Shown here: one piece after another, positions 11,773 through 26,193 of the stretch | Layout: each line of letters starts with the position of its first letter | How positions within the stretch are numbered: position 1 is the first letter of the stretch | Assembly (NCBI RefSeq): GCF_001039355.2 | Contig: NW_019775415.1 | Coordinates: 124,001 to 188,000, forward strand | Length of the DNA stretch: 64,000 nucleotides | Reading direction: 5' to 3' | DNA from: Lingula anatina | Taxonomy: Eukaryota; Brachiopoda; Lingulata; Lingulida; Lingulidae | Notes under the pieces: model-generated | The model's database searches: none | The model's input: only the letters and a program-made list of their open reading frames with translations | Told to the model about the DNA's origin: nothing | Position numbers and translations under genes: made by a program

Positions 11773-14700
11773 AAATTGATTTTTACGTGATATCGAATAA
11801 GCTACATGACATGGGGAAAGTGTAAGATTTCAGTTTTGTAATAATATGGAAAAAGCTTATGTGTGATTTCAATGGCTGCCTGTACCTGCGATTTTTGCAG
11901 CATTGTTGGACTATTACCAAACACCGATTTATTCACGTATGAGTTACAGTATAATAACCAATCAACTAAAACAAGTAAAATTGGGAAATAAACACTAAAA
12001 AGCTACATAAAAAGTCAAATAAATACCAGCAAACTCGACCAAACGCCATCATATACTTTCAAGTAGAATGACTTAAAGAAACAGCAATGGGTGTCTATTC
12101 ATTCATCCCGAAAAACAATATATGACCATATATTTTTGGCTTTCTTTCTGTGCTATATATAACCCTTGGTCGTTTCTGCCAACCCTCATTTGAATATTTA
12201 TGCTATTTTCCGCGCAGCAATAATACGTCATAGCCTACGTCACGTACATTTTTAGTAAAATACACCATTTGGCGGACTTTTACGAATGGGAGTGTCGGAA
12301 AAATAGATCAAGTTAAGGACCACAAATTTGAAAAAGGTGAAGTTATAAAGCGATTTCTTGGCTGACAAAATCATCAATTTGGTTTAGCCTTTGACATGTC
12401 GAATTTATTAGAGTCGTATAAGAATCCAGTAGAAGTGTAAGGGGTAAATACCTCATTTGACAAAGATTTTAATAAGTTCTTAACAATTCGACTCACGGAA
12501 GTTCTATTCGGTTTCTACATTTACACGCATTAGATCTAGATATGTTTGGTACCCCCCCCCCTCCAAAGTTAAGGGTGTTATTCAGAGATTGTGTTTTGAT
12601 TGGAAGCATTCTGAGGACGATCTACCTGATATTGTACTTCATCTACTCCACAGCAGGTGGTAAATCAGTTGAATCCTAGTTCAAACTGATATAATGATCC
12701 CGTGGAGAACATCATCCAACATAAGCTGTAAAATCATAGACAGAATTAGTTCAAATAATCATGCCTTTCCTGCTCAGTAATTAATATTCCTTAAGCCGTG
12801 GTATGTGTTATGATCACATGCTGGTACTTGCAACACGCCATTTTACATAATGATAAACGTCAGCAACTCAAAACAACGCTACAGCGGTGCCAAAAAAGTA
12901 ACAACAGCATAAAGATGCAATAACAGCATAATATTAATCAGTATGTAACGTTACCAGATTGCATACGAAGCGCATGACCTCAAAATCTGAAGTGAGACTT
13001 TGAATAATTCACCGCTTTGAAGCAGAAACCCCTACTTATGAAGCTTGTTTTATGTAAGTTTTATGAAGTGAATTGCAGTGACAGATATATGTATACCGTG
13101 ACAATAACAACGCTTTAAAACACCGTGTGCTTCACCCATAGTGAACGACATACCTTGTGCATTTTCTTATAATTTATATAGCATCGTGGGAGTTGTTACG
13201 CACGCATAGGTCCATTTTTAAACAAGTTAGATTGCAGGAGACCGGCCCTGGCTAAAAAGTCCCATTATAGCTAGTCAAGTAGACCAGCAGCTCGAATTCA
13301 CAGACGCCCTAAACACTTGTCAAGCAAACCCTACGAGGCTGTCAAACTTACCTTTACGATGTGGATCAGGCCAACCCCACACCTTGTCAAAAAGAAAGTT
13401 CTTGTGTTAAAAGTAGAATTACCAACAAGTGTTAATTTCCGACAAAAAACACTCAAATGGACAGATCTCCAATACGCTATTTCCACTTTAACCATGTGCA
13501 ATAAGCTTGGACAGGATATTGGGTATAGTTTAAAGCACTCTATCATTTTTATCTGCTTCAAGCTGCATGTTATACGTTGATCAAAGTGACGTTTGATGAG
13601 GTATGGATTAAAAAATGTGTATTAGTTATGGTATTTGCCCCCCTCCCCCCCCCCACACACACACACAGTCAAAACCTAAAATCAAGGGCTCTCCACAGTT
13701 ACCAATACCTTAAATAACCAAGGTGTTATTTCTTAAAACACATTGGCATATCTTTCTTTACATCCCCTTTCCCTTCATTGCTTAAACGTTGTTCAGCACA
13801 TATGGTTCACCTGTTAATTGGTATTGAACGCTAAGGCATCTAATGTTGGAGAGGATTTTATCGATCTTCTAGGAGATGTATAACTACATCACAATGACAG
13901 AAAATGGATACGAAGCCTCAGTTATACTGTGTTATTCAACATGGTATAAGCTGAAGTCAAGCTGATAAAAATACATGTCAATGGATTTGACTTGGGAAAC
14001 CAATTTGGACTAAAAAGGCATAATACACAAATGTATACTGTCTCTTCAGTTTGAATATTTAATGCAGAAGTGTCCATTAAACTGGGAACAGTGCAGATTC
14101 CCTGCGTGATTCAATTGAATGGCTGGGTTTGAAGTTACTTTTGTCGAAACAATAATAACAGTGACATATGGATCCCTTAATAAATGGAAATTAGGTAACG
14201 CAAATTCATTTTAAGAATGCAAGGAAATATACTGTATGTGTGAAAGTTGGAAATCCAAAATAACATAAGAATAGAGAAAATGAAAACCGTACAAGTAACC
14301 AAGCCACCCATCCCAAAAACACAATTATGTTTTAGCATTAAGCATTACGACAAAGGTAAATGATAACATATTCTTATTGTCAACTTTATATAAAAAATTA
14401 ATAAAATCAGAGACTAAGTGTTCAATCATTTGCGTTTTTGGGGACGCGTCAAAATTTTGGAGTAAAACGCAAGTGATTTGATGGGTTTGAGTACAGGTTT
14501 ATTAGTATGATGATGACAGATTAAGACAAGTCTATAAACTTTATTGAAAGGCTCACTAAACCCATTAACATATACAGCTAATATTGAGAGCTACATACTT
14601 AACCCTGAAGGAAAAAGGATGTTTCAAGTAAAAATTCATTCAAAAGCCACCCCAATTTTCTAGGTACCTGAATATTCCACTGTACATGTAAATGTTTACT

Positions 14701-16190
14701 TAATGGGGTATTGAAGAAAATGAAAAAACAAGGTATTTGGCCAAAAGCTTGGTAGACTTTCCCCAAACCGCAAGACAACTCCTTATGTCACTGTATTTTT
14801 CAGGAAGACGCATAAACCATATGTATTACAGAATCGTGAATAAAGGCTAGCCCAACGGTACTCTTAACCAAAAATGGAGGTCACGTTTGCGCATGGGCTG
14901 TAGAAAACTAAGAAGAGTAAGAATTCCTAAATAAAGAATTCCTAAATAATGATTTTTTTTATCTTAAAACTCATTACACAGAAACTACCTGTAAAAGCAA
15001 ATTCAAGAACCTGAAAAGCCAGTGTTTCGACGTATTAGTTTTAGATGGAACAGAAGATATGGTCATGAAAATAGAACCAAACCCCGCTACCAACAATAGG
15101 TTGGTATCTAATTGAATTTGCATGATTGTGGAAGCAGACTAATGGGCCAAGTTCGTCCATTACAACCCATTCTTACGCTGATACAATCGGTACCAGTTGA
15201 CTTGCAAAAAGCGTTTCCTTGCTGTATATACGTGTTTGGCTTCATAATGAACTATGATACATCTGTACAGGGAATTGATGAGCATCTCAAGGCGCAGGCG
15301 ACTTCAAACACTTATTGCCTTTCCAGCCTTATTGGCTTTCCAGTGCATATTTTGGAACGGTTCCCGTCTCCATATTATGACGACCTTTTCCATAAAACCG
15401 GGAGTGAAGTTGATAATTCAGTGGCTAACATGAATAACAGTCGCGACCTAAAACTTAAGATATTGGATTTTTGCTCATTAACCAAACATTTCCCACATAT
15501 ACATATAATTTAGGTAACTTCGTAGCGGTCTAGTTGACGAAAATTTACAACCATTAAGGCTTCAAAGGTCAACCTAGACAGGGGTTGATCGATATCTTTG
15601 TTTTTATAATCACCTTGTTGGCATATTACCCTCAATAAAAACGATCATTATATTTCATTTCATACCCAAATGACCAGATCTAGGATTAAGATCATTTTTG
15701 TTGCCAAAAGCAAACTTCGATACTTGAGAGCCAATGTGTGTTTTATTCATTGAGTAAAAGTTAATTAGGGGTTAATAAAAAACCCCATAAATAAAGAGGT
15801 CCTTCACTTGCTGTTCGCCTGTTTCCAATGGGTAACAGCAAATTGGCAGGGTTCAGATGATCACACCGACGATGATTAAGCCATGGATTCTTTTCAAGTT
15901 CCCGTGCTACAGGCACAAAATCTCACAGTTTACCATCAAAGATAAGTGCCGTTTACATCAGAAAGACGCCAGAACAGACGACAATTTGTCGTAGTTTGTT
16001 ACCAGACCAATGTGTTGACTACTTTATCCACCTACCCATTGGCTTATTTGTCCATTCAGTCAGTTATATACATTTATTTATTTAAATGTCTATGTCTATT
16101 ATTTGCAATTGCTGCCAACACGTGGATAGAGGCAATAAAACCAGTTCCACAGCACAGTTTCCTGTCACGATCTGCAGCCTACTTGACTAC

Positions 16191-16197
16191 ATTATTA

Positions 16198-16237
<40 letters not shown>
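16191..16237. repeat. (TTA)n trinucleotide microsatellite
   Basis: About fifteen TTA units with one extra T near the left end. Confidence 0.93.
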
Positions 16238-19200
16238 GACAGTAATAGAATATATTTATGGATAGACTTTTAGAGCCATCTATGTGTAATGCTTTCAGAC
16301 CCGAAGGTCATACAGCCCAATTGGGAAATACGCTGATTCCTATTAGCCTTCCCTGGGCTTTAATAATAAACAGTTATTGACTTAATACAAATTAGTCGTG
16401 TAGGGTAATACTTCTAGTGCTACATTGCATTACATCTCAGACCATGGCGTTCAAAAAGTTATGTGCTCGAGATATTACTATGGCCACACGGGTCTCACAG
16501 GTGTGTTATTCTATACACGTCCCTCGCGGCCCAATCTATCGTCAACACGTTAACGGACGTGCTGGCAATCGACACCGTTTACCCTTTCAGCTTAGCATTT
16601 ATTTGATATTCCTTTTAAAGTGCGGTTGTAAACTGTGATGAGAAATATTTGGATATGTGGGCATCGGCGAACATTTACTTAACATACATTTGATATGCTT
16701 AAATAATATCATTTGCTGAATTTTCTGTCTAAAAGTCAAGAACACATATACAATGAATACACTTGGTCGATAATTCCAAGAAAAACATTCTCTACTGCGC
16801 AATTGCCTGTTACGATTACATAACCATCAAAGGTTTTAAACACGTACCGCCAAAAACACCCCATATAAGGGTATGTCTTTTCACCGCTGTTAAGGACATC
16901 ATTTTCACAGATATTATTGTTAAAACGACAAAAAGTTAGCGAGTAATTTCATTAATATCAGACTGTGACTACACATCACTATTGCATCGATTTACACTGC
17001 CGCGCGCCAATACTCTTCTCTAATGTGCTCCCAGAAACAGTGTTTCAGAAGATATCTCTTCATCGATTGGTTGATATTTCTGGTTAAAAATACAAGCCGA
17101 ATAAATAAAATCCATTGAGTTATAAAACATATATTTTGACCATTTGGTCTCCGAAAACAAGCAATGCACACTTAAATGTTATAATTAACATTATGTTCAG
17201 GCTTGGCATGATTGGAGATATTGTCCAGAAATTTCAAAGACGCCTGGCGAAACATTCTGGCATCAAGAAAGGAGAACAGACAGATATTTTGGACACATCT
17301 ATGGTTTGTGAGCTTAACAATTGAAGGAACAGATAAGAATATCCTGAAAATAACTTAAAATACGTGCCCTTTCATTGTCCAGATAGAATGGCGTCGTTTC
17401 GGTTCCGTGCAACTTCTGACGCCCAAACCTGATACTGGAAAGCGTAGGTGCAAAGGTCACTGAGACTGTCAATGCAAACTATGTTCTGATGACAGAAATC
17501 CATCTGTTTTTTATTTGCCATGGGACTACGAAAGAAAACAAAATTGCAATTCATTAGTAAGGTGATGAATCATACTTAAAATCCCATTTCAGTGGACATA
17601 CAATGAGTGGAAATTTGTCTTAATGATGAGTAGGGCACTTTACTACAGGGATGATTTTCAAATATCTTTTCTCCCTTTGTATTAATATGGAATAATTTTG
17701 TGAATAATTATATTGAGAGTGACTCCGTCCTTTATCCATGCATGTATAAAATTTGAAAAGCCTCGAAGAAGGCCATATACCTGTATTTTGTATTTCCTTC
17801 AGACAGACGATTCTGCTTACTTTTATCAAGTAACAACAGCACTAAAAAGCACCATTATCACTGCAGATGATCACTAAGAAATAAAAAAAACATTCCTGGG
17901 TTTATATGGTACAAATGCAAGCAGACGCTTGTCTGGCAAACGTAGGAAGGCCAAAAAGTGCATAACAGCGATAGCTTGTTACTAGGCGACTTTAATAAGG
18001 ATGTTATGCAAATTATTCTAGAATCTCCTACGGTTCTGGGAAGATCCGGGAAACAAAAACAATTAAATATAAAAGTAAATACCATCGTTTAGTCTTATTA
18101 AATAAATGTGCGTATTAAATTACCTCACACAAAGCTCTAGAGTTGGGTATAGACATGGATATTTTTTGATATAAGCTTTTGTCATTTATTGCAAAGAAAG
18201 AGGACAGAAGCTGAGAATGGAAAATATCGAGTTGGGCGCAAGTGACGTCACGCGAGACTAGAAAAACGCGAAAAACCACGAGAAGCGATAAGATAAATCG
18301 GAGCTGTCGTGCAAAAGATTGCTATTCGTAAGAAAGAGACAAACAAAGAAAGAAGAATCTCTTCTTTCAGTTTCTATCCATTCATCAGCCGGACTTGTGA
18401 CTCCCTGTCCACTACCCCTTGCTTAAAAGCCTTACACTCACGAAAGCCAGATACGATCAATAGTTACGTGATTGCTATATCAAATACCACGTACCATCAT
18501 TCTCACTGATCAAAATAAAAAGGCACTAAATGTGTACCCCGTACCCCCACCACCTCTGGCAGGCGATGAAGGCTGATGGCAAAAATCGTTTTCTGCAACC
18601 GGTCCACACAGGACAGCCCACCCCATCCCACCCCCACATTGCGTCCACCAAACCTTTGTTTCGAAATATTCCCAATTAAAATAACGAATTGGCTTTGTTA
18701 ATGTATTGGTACTTGTAAGTCACCCACAAATCAAACTCTCTAGGCAGAAACACTCCCTATGCACATACCTGTATATTGCGTGTAGTTCAAGTGTTAATCT
18801 GCCCACACGGGCACAATGGTGCTCCTCCGAGATAGGCTAAAGTCTCGATCGCGACTTCGCGTAAATTCAAGCGAGATTTGGAGGGATTTCGAGGAGAAAA
18901 GGGTTGGAAGTAAAATCAGAATGGCCACTGTGGTGCGCAGCGGCAAAGAATAAAGATGCCTTCGTAAAAGCAGACAGTTCAAAAGTATAAAGGACCGAGC
19001 CGATTTTGTGCTGGTTCTAAGCAAATAAGAACTGGACAGAATGTATTATTTCAAATCGTAGAATAAACATTACGATACTTGAGTTCCCCAGGTAAATTGG
19101 GCAGCAAACACACTTCAATAACTTGACTACGTGCCTAAAGAAACAGGTCCATGCAGTATCGAAGCAACCTGTTCAATTAAATCGTCAATGTCAAAACACA

Positions 19201-19506
19201 AATCACTTTTCTGAGACTGCAAATTGATGGAGCGGTTAATCACCTTTTTAAGCCAACTCCAGCTGTTTTGTTATGACAAATACATCCGAAAACAACACAT
19301 CAAAAGGGCTGATAGATGCCTGTGATCAACCCAGCAAAAGCTGGTTGCCGGCTTACACGTAACATCTGTTTTAATGAACGTCCACATTGCGAATGCACAA
19401 GAACTTTTTGTCACGTTGTCATGTGCACGCAAGATTGCAATCTGACAAATTTTAGGCAACTGGGTTTCACTGGCATTCACCTCCGTGTTCAGTAAGTCAC
19501 AAATGC

Positions 19507-19524
19507 AAAAAAAAAAAAAAAAAA
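19507..19524. repeat. Poly(A) tract
   Basis: Eighteen consecutive A on the plus strand. It could be the tail of a retroposed sequence, but no recognisable body or flanking duplication is seen. Confidence 0.8.
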
Positions 19525-21710
19525 GACCCCGCTGGAAACGAGATTAATGAAATAACCACTCAGCCCGTCTATCAGATAGGGCGCTAATTCAATCCAATCG
19601 CCATTGTTTTCGAGAAAGCATTTATAGGCAGCAAACATTGAGACACAGGGTCATATGCGTTAATAGAAAACCTTCCTTCTTTAAATAGTAGATATATGTC
19701 ATAGAGACATTTTCAAAGTTTTTTCAACCCAACGTAGGGAGAGAAGTATCGTTTAATCCCCCGATCCAAAAGAGAAAAATATGTGGCCTTATAGGACTGA
19801 TTTGCGTTGACAGGTCCGTAGCATTTAAGTGATGTTGATTAAATAAGCAAAAGGCGCATCTCAGCAACGACAAAACGACCTTTTCAATAACGTTGACAAG
19901 TTCGCTGGCCTCTGCTTCCCCTTTTCTATGAACCTCAGTTTCTCTGTATTCCAAAGAACACTGTACAAAAGCCATACGCATTTTATTGTGCAGATTGAGC
20001 CTCATCAACAGTAGCGAAAGGGTGTTTACAGGGTTCCATCATGAGGTTTTGTTTCAGGAAACACATCCTCATCAGGGAATAGTATATGTAACTCTTAGTT
20101 TAAAACATGTATGCAACATTAGCTTTTTAAGCCCCGGCGACGGAATAATCCATACATGTAGACAGACTTACCGGCCGTACTATGTTGTTTGGAAAATCAC
20201 TTAAAGATTCTACGTGCTGTCGAAGAGCAAATCACTACTTTGAAATATTTAGGCAAAAATTATTTAAAGATATACAATCTTAAAGTCTACTAAAATTTCC
20301 TCATTCTTGTGAAAAAATAAATGAAAATTTTCAAAAAATAACAAATGTGTTGTCACATGAACGTGTCAAGTTTGTTTACGGTATACTGTTAAATACAGTT
20401 ACATTGGGCTCGTTTCTACTACATTTTCAACACACATTAGCATAACAACAGATATTCTATCTAGTCTCCAACCCAATATAACAGAGGATATATTAACTGC
20501 AGTTACACTTAATTAAGGTAAAGAATCACTTATACATGTATAAGTGAGGTATCGCACACCATTTGTACCAGCTTCCCAAAGCTCCTTGTCACAGCTACCT
20601 TGGTCAAATATTTGCCTATTTTACCATACCCTCGTCTTTACGTCCGACCGAAATGTGGATCACAGAAACGTTTCTGTTTGCTGAAGATTCGATTTTTCTT
20701 ATGTTGGAACTGATGAAAAAGTGTGGTTGTAGAGACCTTGGTCCGTGTCATTACACGTTCAAAACCAGCTTGGCAACATATGAACGTTCAGCGTTTCCAG
20801 CTGGCGGCGATTCAACTTTGTAACGTTTGGTACTGTTAGAGATAAAGTACAGCGCATAAGACGCCGACAGAGATGTGTATGAAGAGTTGAAATAACAAGT
20901 GGGGATTCTCTTTACACGTTTGGCGATTGGCAGCAAGCCAGAATAAACTTGGCCTGAACACCTGTAACCAACAGGTTTTGAAAAATACTGTTGGCACAGA
21001 ATGCGGAGACACATTAGGTATACACTGAAGAAAAAAGCAGTAGGCCTACATGTGCATAAATAAGACTAATTGCACGAAAACGAAATTGAGGGACATATGT
21101 CATATTCCATCATTAAAAACCCTTGTTAGTTTCTTCGATTTATCATGATATCATAACAATGAACCCCATTCGTCATCAAAAAGTGTTTACGACTTATGAC
21201 AATTTCATTAAGGCTAGGCATATTAAAAGTATTTTTGTCTTTGTAATAGCCTTGTTATCTTCCAAGTTCACTGCAGTAAGAGGACAGAAATAAAATGGGA
21301 TAAACTAAGGGTTGGGGAAGGAATGGAGGGGAGGATTTTGAAAAAAAGAAGAAAAGAAAGATCCCTTTTTCTTATCGACACAGTTTTCATTTATTTGAGT
21401 CTTGATCAAGTCGCAATTCCAAGGGATGCAATGTTTTTATATATATGTATTCCTTTCAAGATAAATATTACACATTTCAAAAGTTCCTCCTTTCCATTTC
21501 TGATCGTAAAGCATCCTTATAATTTTGGCACACAATTTATCCACCGGCGGATCAGGAATATCAAGAAGATCCATTTATTTTTCCCCGACCCCCGCCCGCC
21601 TCTTTCCACTCACCAACCCTTATCCGTATATGTGATAACTAAAGCCCATTTGATACGGCTACTCTTGCATGGTCACTTTGTTTTACAATCTATGAAACGA
21701 ACTTCTCCAG

Positions 21711-21734
21711 TTTTTTTTTTTTTTTTTTTTTTTG
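21711..21734. repeat. Poly(T) tract
   Basis: Twenty-four consecutive T. The poly-F and poly-K open frames across it on the two strands are artefacts. Confidence 0.85.
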
Positions 21735-23424
21735 CATCAAGATAAAAAGTTATGATAATGTCGACAGTAACAATAATATCAGTAAAGACGGGCGTTTTCA
21801 TGTAGAACAACATCGTGTCTGATTCCACGTGGTACGCTCCTTTGGTGTGACATATACTGACATAAAGAGTAACATGTTGAAAATAGAAAAACGTTTCTAC
21901 AGAGACTAAACACGTTGTTCTGCACGACGACTTTTCTTTCTTTTTTTTAAAAATTTTTTGCCACACCTCATATCTTATGGTACAAAAACACATTTCGTCT
22001 CTTTGGAAAGATATACTTTGTATAATCATTAATTGCACAGAAATTATCTTTTTCACTGGAAAAGTAACATGTTGAAATAATGCATTTGGCCAAAAATCGG
22101 GAGGATGACAAAATAAAGGGTCTTTGCAGTTTACAAATTGGTTGGTAATGGGTCGTCTAACAAAATCTGAGTATTATCCTCAGAACATTTAACCAGTTAA
22201 TAGATTGAAGAGAATCCTCGCAAGTTTTGACATTTGGTTTCAGTCAAGTCAGACTATCAAGACATCTTAGATGAGCTCGTCCATCACTGTAAGCCAACAA
22301 AGATCGTCCAAATCAATTTCGCTGGGAAGAATGACATTTTATATTACTCTTGAAGTGGTATACATATTGGCACACAAAAGGGGTGAGTTTCTCAAACAAG
22401 TAGCATTCGCCAAGAGGAAAAAATATGACACAGTAACGATTTTTAAAACACTGACTGATGCTGAAAGCGCTGTCTTATGAAAATTTTGGGACAGAATCTA
22501 GTTTATTTTTACGCCTTGTGTTTCCCCTAGATACCGTTACACCTGTCCTATCTTGTCAACATCCACCCCTCTTATTATTATTTTTTAAATTTCTTTCATC
22601 TTATCCTCCAATTCCCTAATATTGTTTTGTGTAAGAGTCATTACTTCAGTCAAGAGATGGTTGGTACAATTATATGAATTAGTGCTGGATTTAATTAGCA
22701 CTTCAAATGATCAACTTACGGCGTCCCTTATATATAAGAGTACATGGTAAGTAATTTATCATCACACAGAAGCTGCTGCATTGTGTATCGCTATTGACAT
22801 TTTAGAATCCACGCCTTCGTTTAATTCAGTTTTCTGCTGATTAATATATAGGTAATGTGATACGTTGGCTTTCCATGATATACTTGACTGTTTTCCTGTG
22901 ACGTTAATGTATGTATACATGTAGTAGGTTTCAACGTATCATGTATAAAGTGTAATATAAAATTAAAACAATCCTCAGTAAAAGTACGGGGGGAAACAAA
23001 GGTTATGTATAAATCGGCAAAAAATAAAAAATAAAAGAAAAATAAAAGAAAAAATCGGACACCCACCCCCATTGCTAACAATCTGGGCAATGTTTAAATA
23101 ATTGAAAAGATACGTATGGACAAGTTAGCCTTCTAAAGCTCCCTAGGGTATGAAGACATCGCACTTTGATACCTTGTACTAACGGTTTACCAATTTTGTT
23201 CATAATATTCAAATTTAACATAGAGATAGCCTTTACAAAACAATAAATTATTGTCTCACAATTTTCCTTTTTATCAAGATTAGCAAAATAGCTTCTTTCA
23301 TTACTCATAGTTTTTCTCTTTTATCTTACTCTTATCGAAAGAGAGATATTATGCGACGTTTTCAATGTGTCTTCTGTTGAATTTGAAATAGATACATAAG
23401 AGTGTGTATACAGGGTATCACACC

Positions 23425-23681
23425 CAGGCCTTATGAACGTATGATGCATTTACTAACACTACCCGCAAATCTTTTGCCACTTACACCCATATTAACCATA
23501 TAACCCACAAATTGACCAGCACTACCAGAGCAGATAAATGTTAGTGATAGGTATCGCTTTGTTGGTGCTAAATAATCGTACGATGTGTTGGTTAATCCAT
23601 GGGTTTTGTGGTTAATATGGGCGTTAGTGCTAAAAGATCTGCGGGTAGTGTTAGTAAACGCCTCATCCGTTTAAAGGCCTG
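23425..23681. mobile_element. 257-bp inverted-repeat (MITE-like) element with 5-bp target duplication
   Basis: The left arm (about 23425-23516) and right arm (about 23585-23681) are imperfect reverse complements over roughly 90 bases. They share CAGGCCTT at the tips, then TTTACTAACACTACCCGC, then CATATTAACCA further in. The central loop is about 68 bases. The flanks carry ACACC on both sides (23420-23424 and 23682-23686), as expected for a 5-bp target-site duplication. There is no coding capacity, so mobility would depend on a transposase supplied elsewhere. A 5-bp duplication is seen in some cut-and-paste superfamilies; I cannot assign one. Confidence 0.75.
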
Positions 23682-26169
23682 ACACCATGAGGACAAATTA
23701 AATTGAAATATAAAAAGAAGTGCACGTAATCGAATGCATTAATTTGTAAACAATAATTATAATATATGAGTTACAATGTACAAAAAAAGGATAATTAACG
23801 CTTTTCGTCGGTTCAAATATCTTTCAAAACATTTTTATTGACATCGTAATTAATGTGCACGGCCATGCAGGTCACGCATTTACCAGCAAACAACCGCACA
23901 TCAAAAGAAACAAATTAAATACATAACTAAATACATAAATAAATAATAAGGCAAGGTGTAATACAGATGCCATAATACACGAAAACAACGGGTTGCAAAA
24001 TCGAATATATTCCAGTTACACAGGTATAACAATACAGTGCGATACACTTTGAAATTCAGAAGACAAATAATGAGGTTCTACATAATGATTCTATTATTTA
24101 TGTCATTTCATCCATTTTGCTAAGTAAAAATATTTTGCTGATGTTTTTCGGTATCCATTTGCTGTTACTGTTAAATCTCATATGTATGTTCCCAAAGTAG
24201 TTTCAGATTATAAAAGGATAAACGTTCCCTGAACATTTTTTATGGCAGCTCACTTTACGTGTACTAATACGATGGATACACGAAAGTGATTCAGCCTTTC
24301 TTACATAATTTGTTAGATTTTGGTTTCTTTCGTATTGTCTTCGTGAGGCGATAAAATCCCGACGACACCGATGATCACAAAACAAATATCTCACGATTTG
24401 ACAAGATGCCTTAGGCAGGTAAAAATGAACATACAAATTCAACAAGAAAATGAACCTTTGCAAAGTTTTTTCATCGCCCACGAAGCTTATGCCAAAGCCT
24501 GAGAAGTTCCACCAAAGGTCACGAGATGACAAGAATGGCACGATGATCTTTTTAAAATCAGAGCGGAGTTTGAACACTTTTTATATCGTTTGTTCTGTTG
24601 ATGTGAATTTCGGGACAGGCTGACACCTGTATAAAGCTATTACATAGTACAAAATGATTAACACTCAGTTAAACATCAATGACCAAAGTTTTGGACAGGA
24701 TCGAAAGCTCTGAGGTAGGCTTCAGAAAACGTGTGCGCAAATCAGATATTTTTACTTTTATAATTACTATTCCATCTACTCTTTCATTTTTGAAATCTGT
24801 TCCATCATAAATTCAATAAACATGCATGTTGCTGTCTTATCTGCAAATAATTCATTGAAAGGCGTGTCTCTATCTAGGTTTTCCTTGGTATTTATATTAT
24901 CAATAAGTAATCTAAATGTTTCAAGGCACGAGAATTCGGATGAGTCCAACACGTCAAACGCCGTGTTTAAAAAAAAAAGAAGCAAAAATCTGATACTTCA
25001 CAGAAAAAGACCTAGCGAATACACAGCTCGGAGCTGGCTGAACGAACAGTTCGCGTGATTTTCTTTTCCTGTATTTTCTACCATATACTTATTAGAGATT
25101 CTTTCAACAACAGCTAAAATCAAAGTGACTACCACGATGTTTCAGTGCCTCAAAAGACACCTTCATCAGGGAATAAGGCTATAGCTTTTTTAGTGGGCTT
25201 TACCTCAGTTAGTCACCCACTCCTATGTTCCTTCCGTAGAAATGGCAAGCAGAGGTAAAGGGGAGAGATGCTCTACCAGTTCTGTTAAAACTTGTTCCTT
25301 TGAATTTGATTTTTATGTGCATAACCTCCAAAATTATTCTGTATTTATCGTAACATTGTGTGATGAAATTCATTGCCATATTACCATATGCTATATTAAC
25401 AGCGGGCTTTGACCTTACCACGACCGCTGAAATCACGAAACTCTAGGTCGTTTTCTATGCTTCCGTAATACTTTCTTGCTTACACACCAAACCAGCAAAT
25501 TTTAACTAAACGTGAAATCGCGACCGTTTGGAGAACGATTCTGGTATACTTTTGCCATCGATCGCAGGGCTATGCCCTGCGGTTGCATGGACTTTTGCGA
25601 GTGTTTTGGGCAGTAACTTAAAAAAACTCTAGGCGGAAGAGGAAGGGTGATGAAGACAAGGAGAAATGTGAGACTATTTGGACACCAGCTAGCATCCTCG
25701 GGCGGGGCGACCAATGGTAAGAGCAAGCCAAAATTCGTTCTCCAAGCGGTCGCAAGCCCGGTTTAACGGGACTATAGACACATCAATGAAAGATGTGTTT
25801 GCGTGAAATAGAAGACACAACTTCCCTTGTGACCATGGCCATATAATATATTTGATGTATCTTATATGTAAAGCACATGGTACCATTTGCCGAGTAAAGA
25901 GATTATATGTCAAACCTGGCGACGACCTGTTTCACGTACCTTGTGCTATCGCCCCTTGTTCCAGCGTATTTGACGGTAATACGATTCTGTGTTTGGCATT
26001 AGATACACATGCCTAGCAAATATTTCAAAACGGAAATTCTTCTATTTCACACAAAAAACAAACAAGAGGAATCAAAGGGGAAATGATCAGCTGTGATACA
26101 CGGCAAATGCCAGAAGCGCATCCATTGCCAATGCATAAATGCTAAGTTTATTTTATAAACAGCATTAGC

Positions 26170-26193
26170 AAAAAAAAAAAAAAAAAAAAAAAA
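26170..26193. repeat. Poly(A) tract
   Basis: Twenty-four consecutive A followed by GAAAAAA. No retroposon body is recognisable to its left. Confidence 0.85.

Noticed and set aside
13317-13580. Possible exon: strong GTAAGT donor at 13350 on the minus strand and an open frame on each strand
   Set aside because: No acceptor of matching quality was found upstream on the minus strand, and both strands are equally open, so a coding call is not supported.
15112-15513. 133-codon open frame on the plus strand
   Set aside because: It begins with TTG, has no recognisable motif and no splice-linked neighbour. Length is within chance for 64 kb in six frames.
21323-22056. Overlapping 140- and 127-codon frames on opposite strands
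   Set aside because: Both run through a poly(T)/poly(A) tract that removes stop codons; the sequences are low complexity.
24203-24577. 124-codon open frame on the minus strand
   Set aside because: The composition is rich in Lys, Phe and Ser like random AT-rich translation. No motif, signal peptide or splice context was seen.
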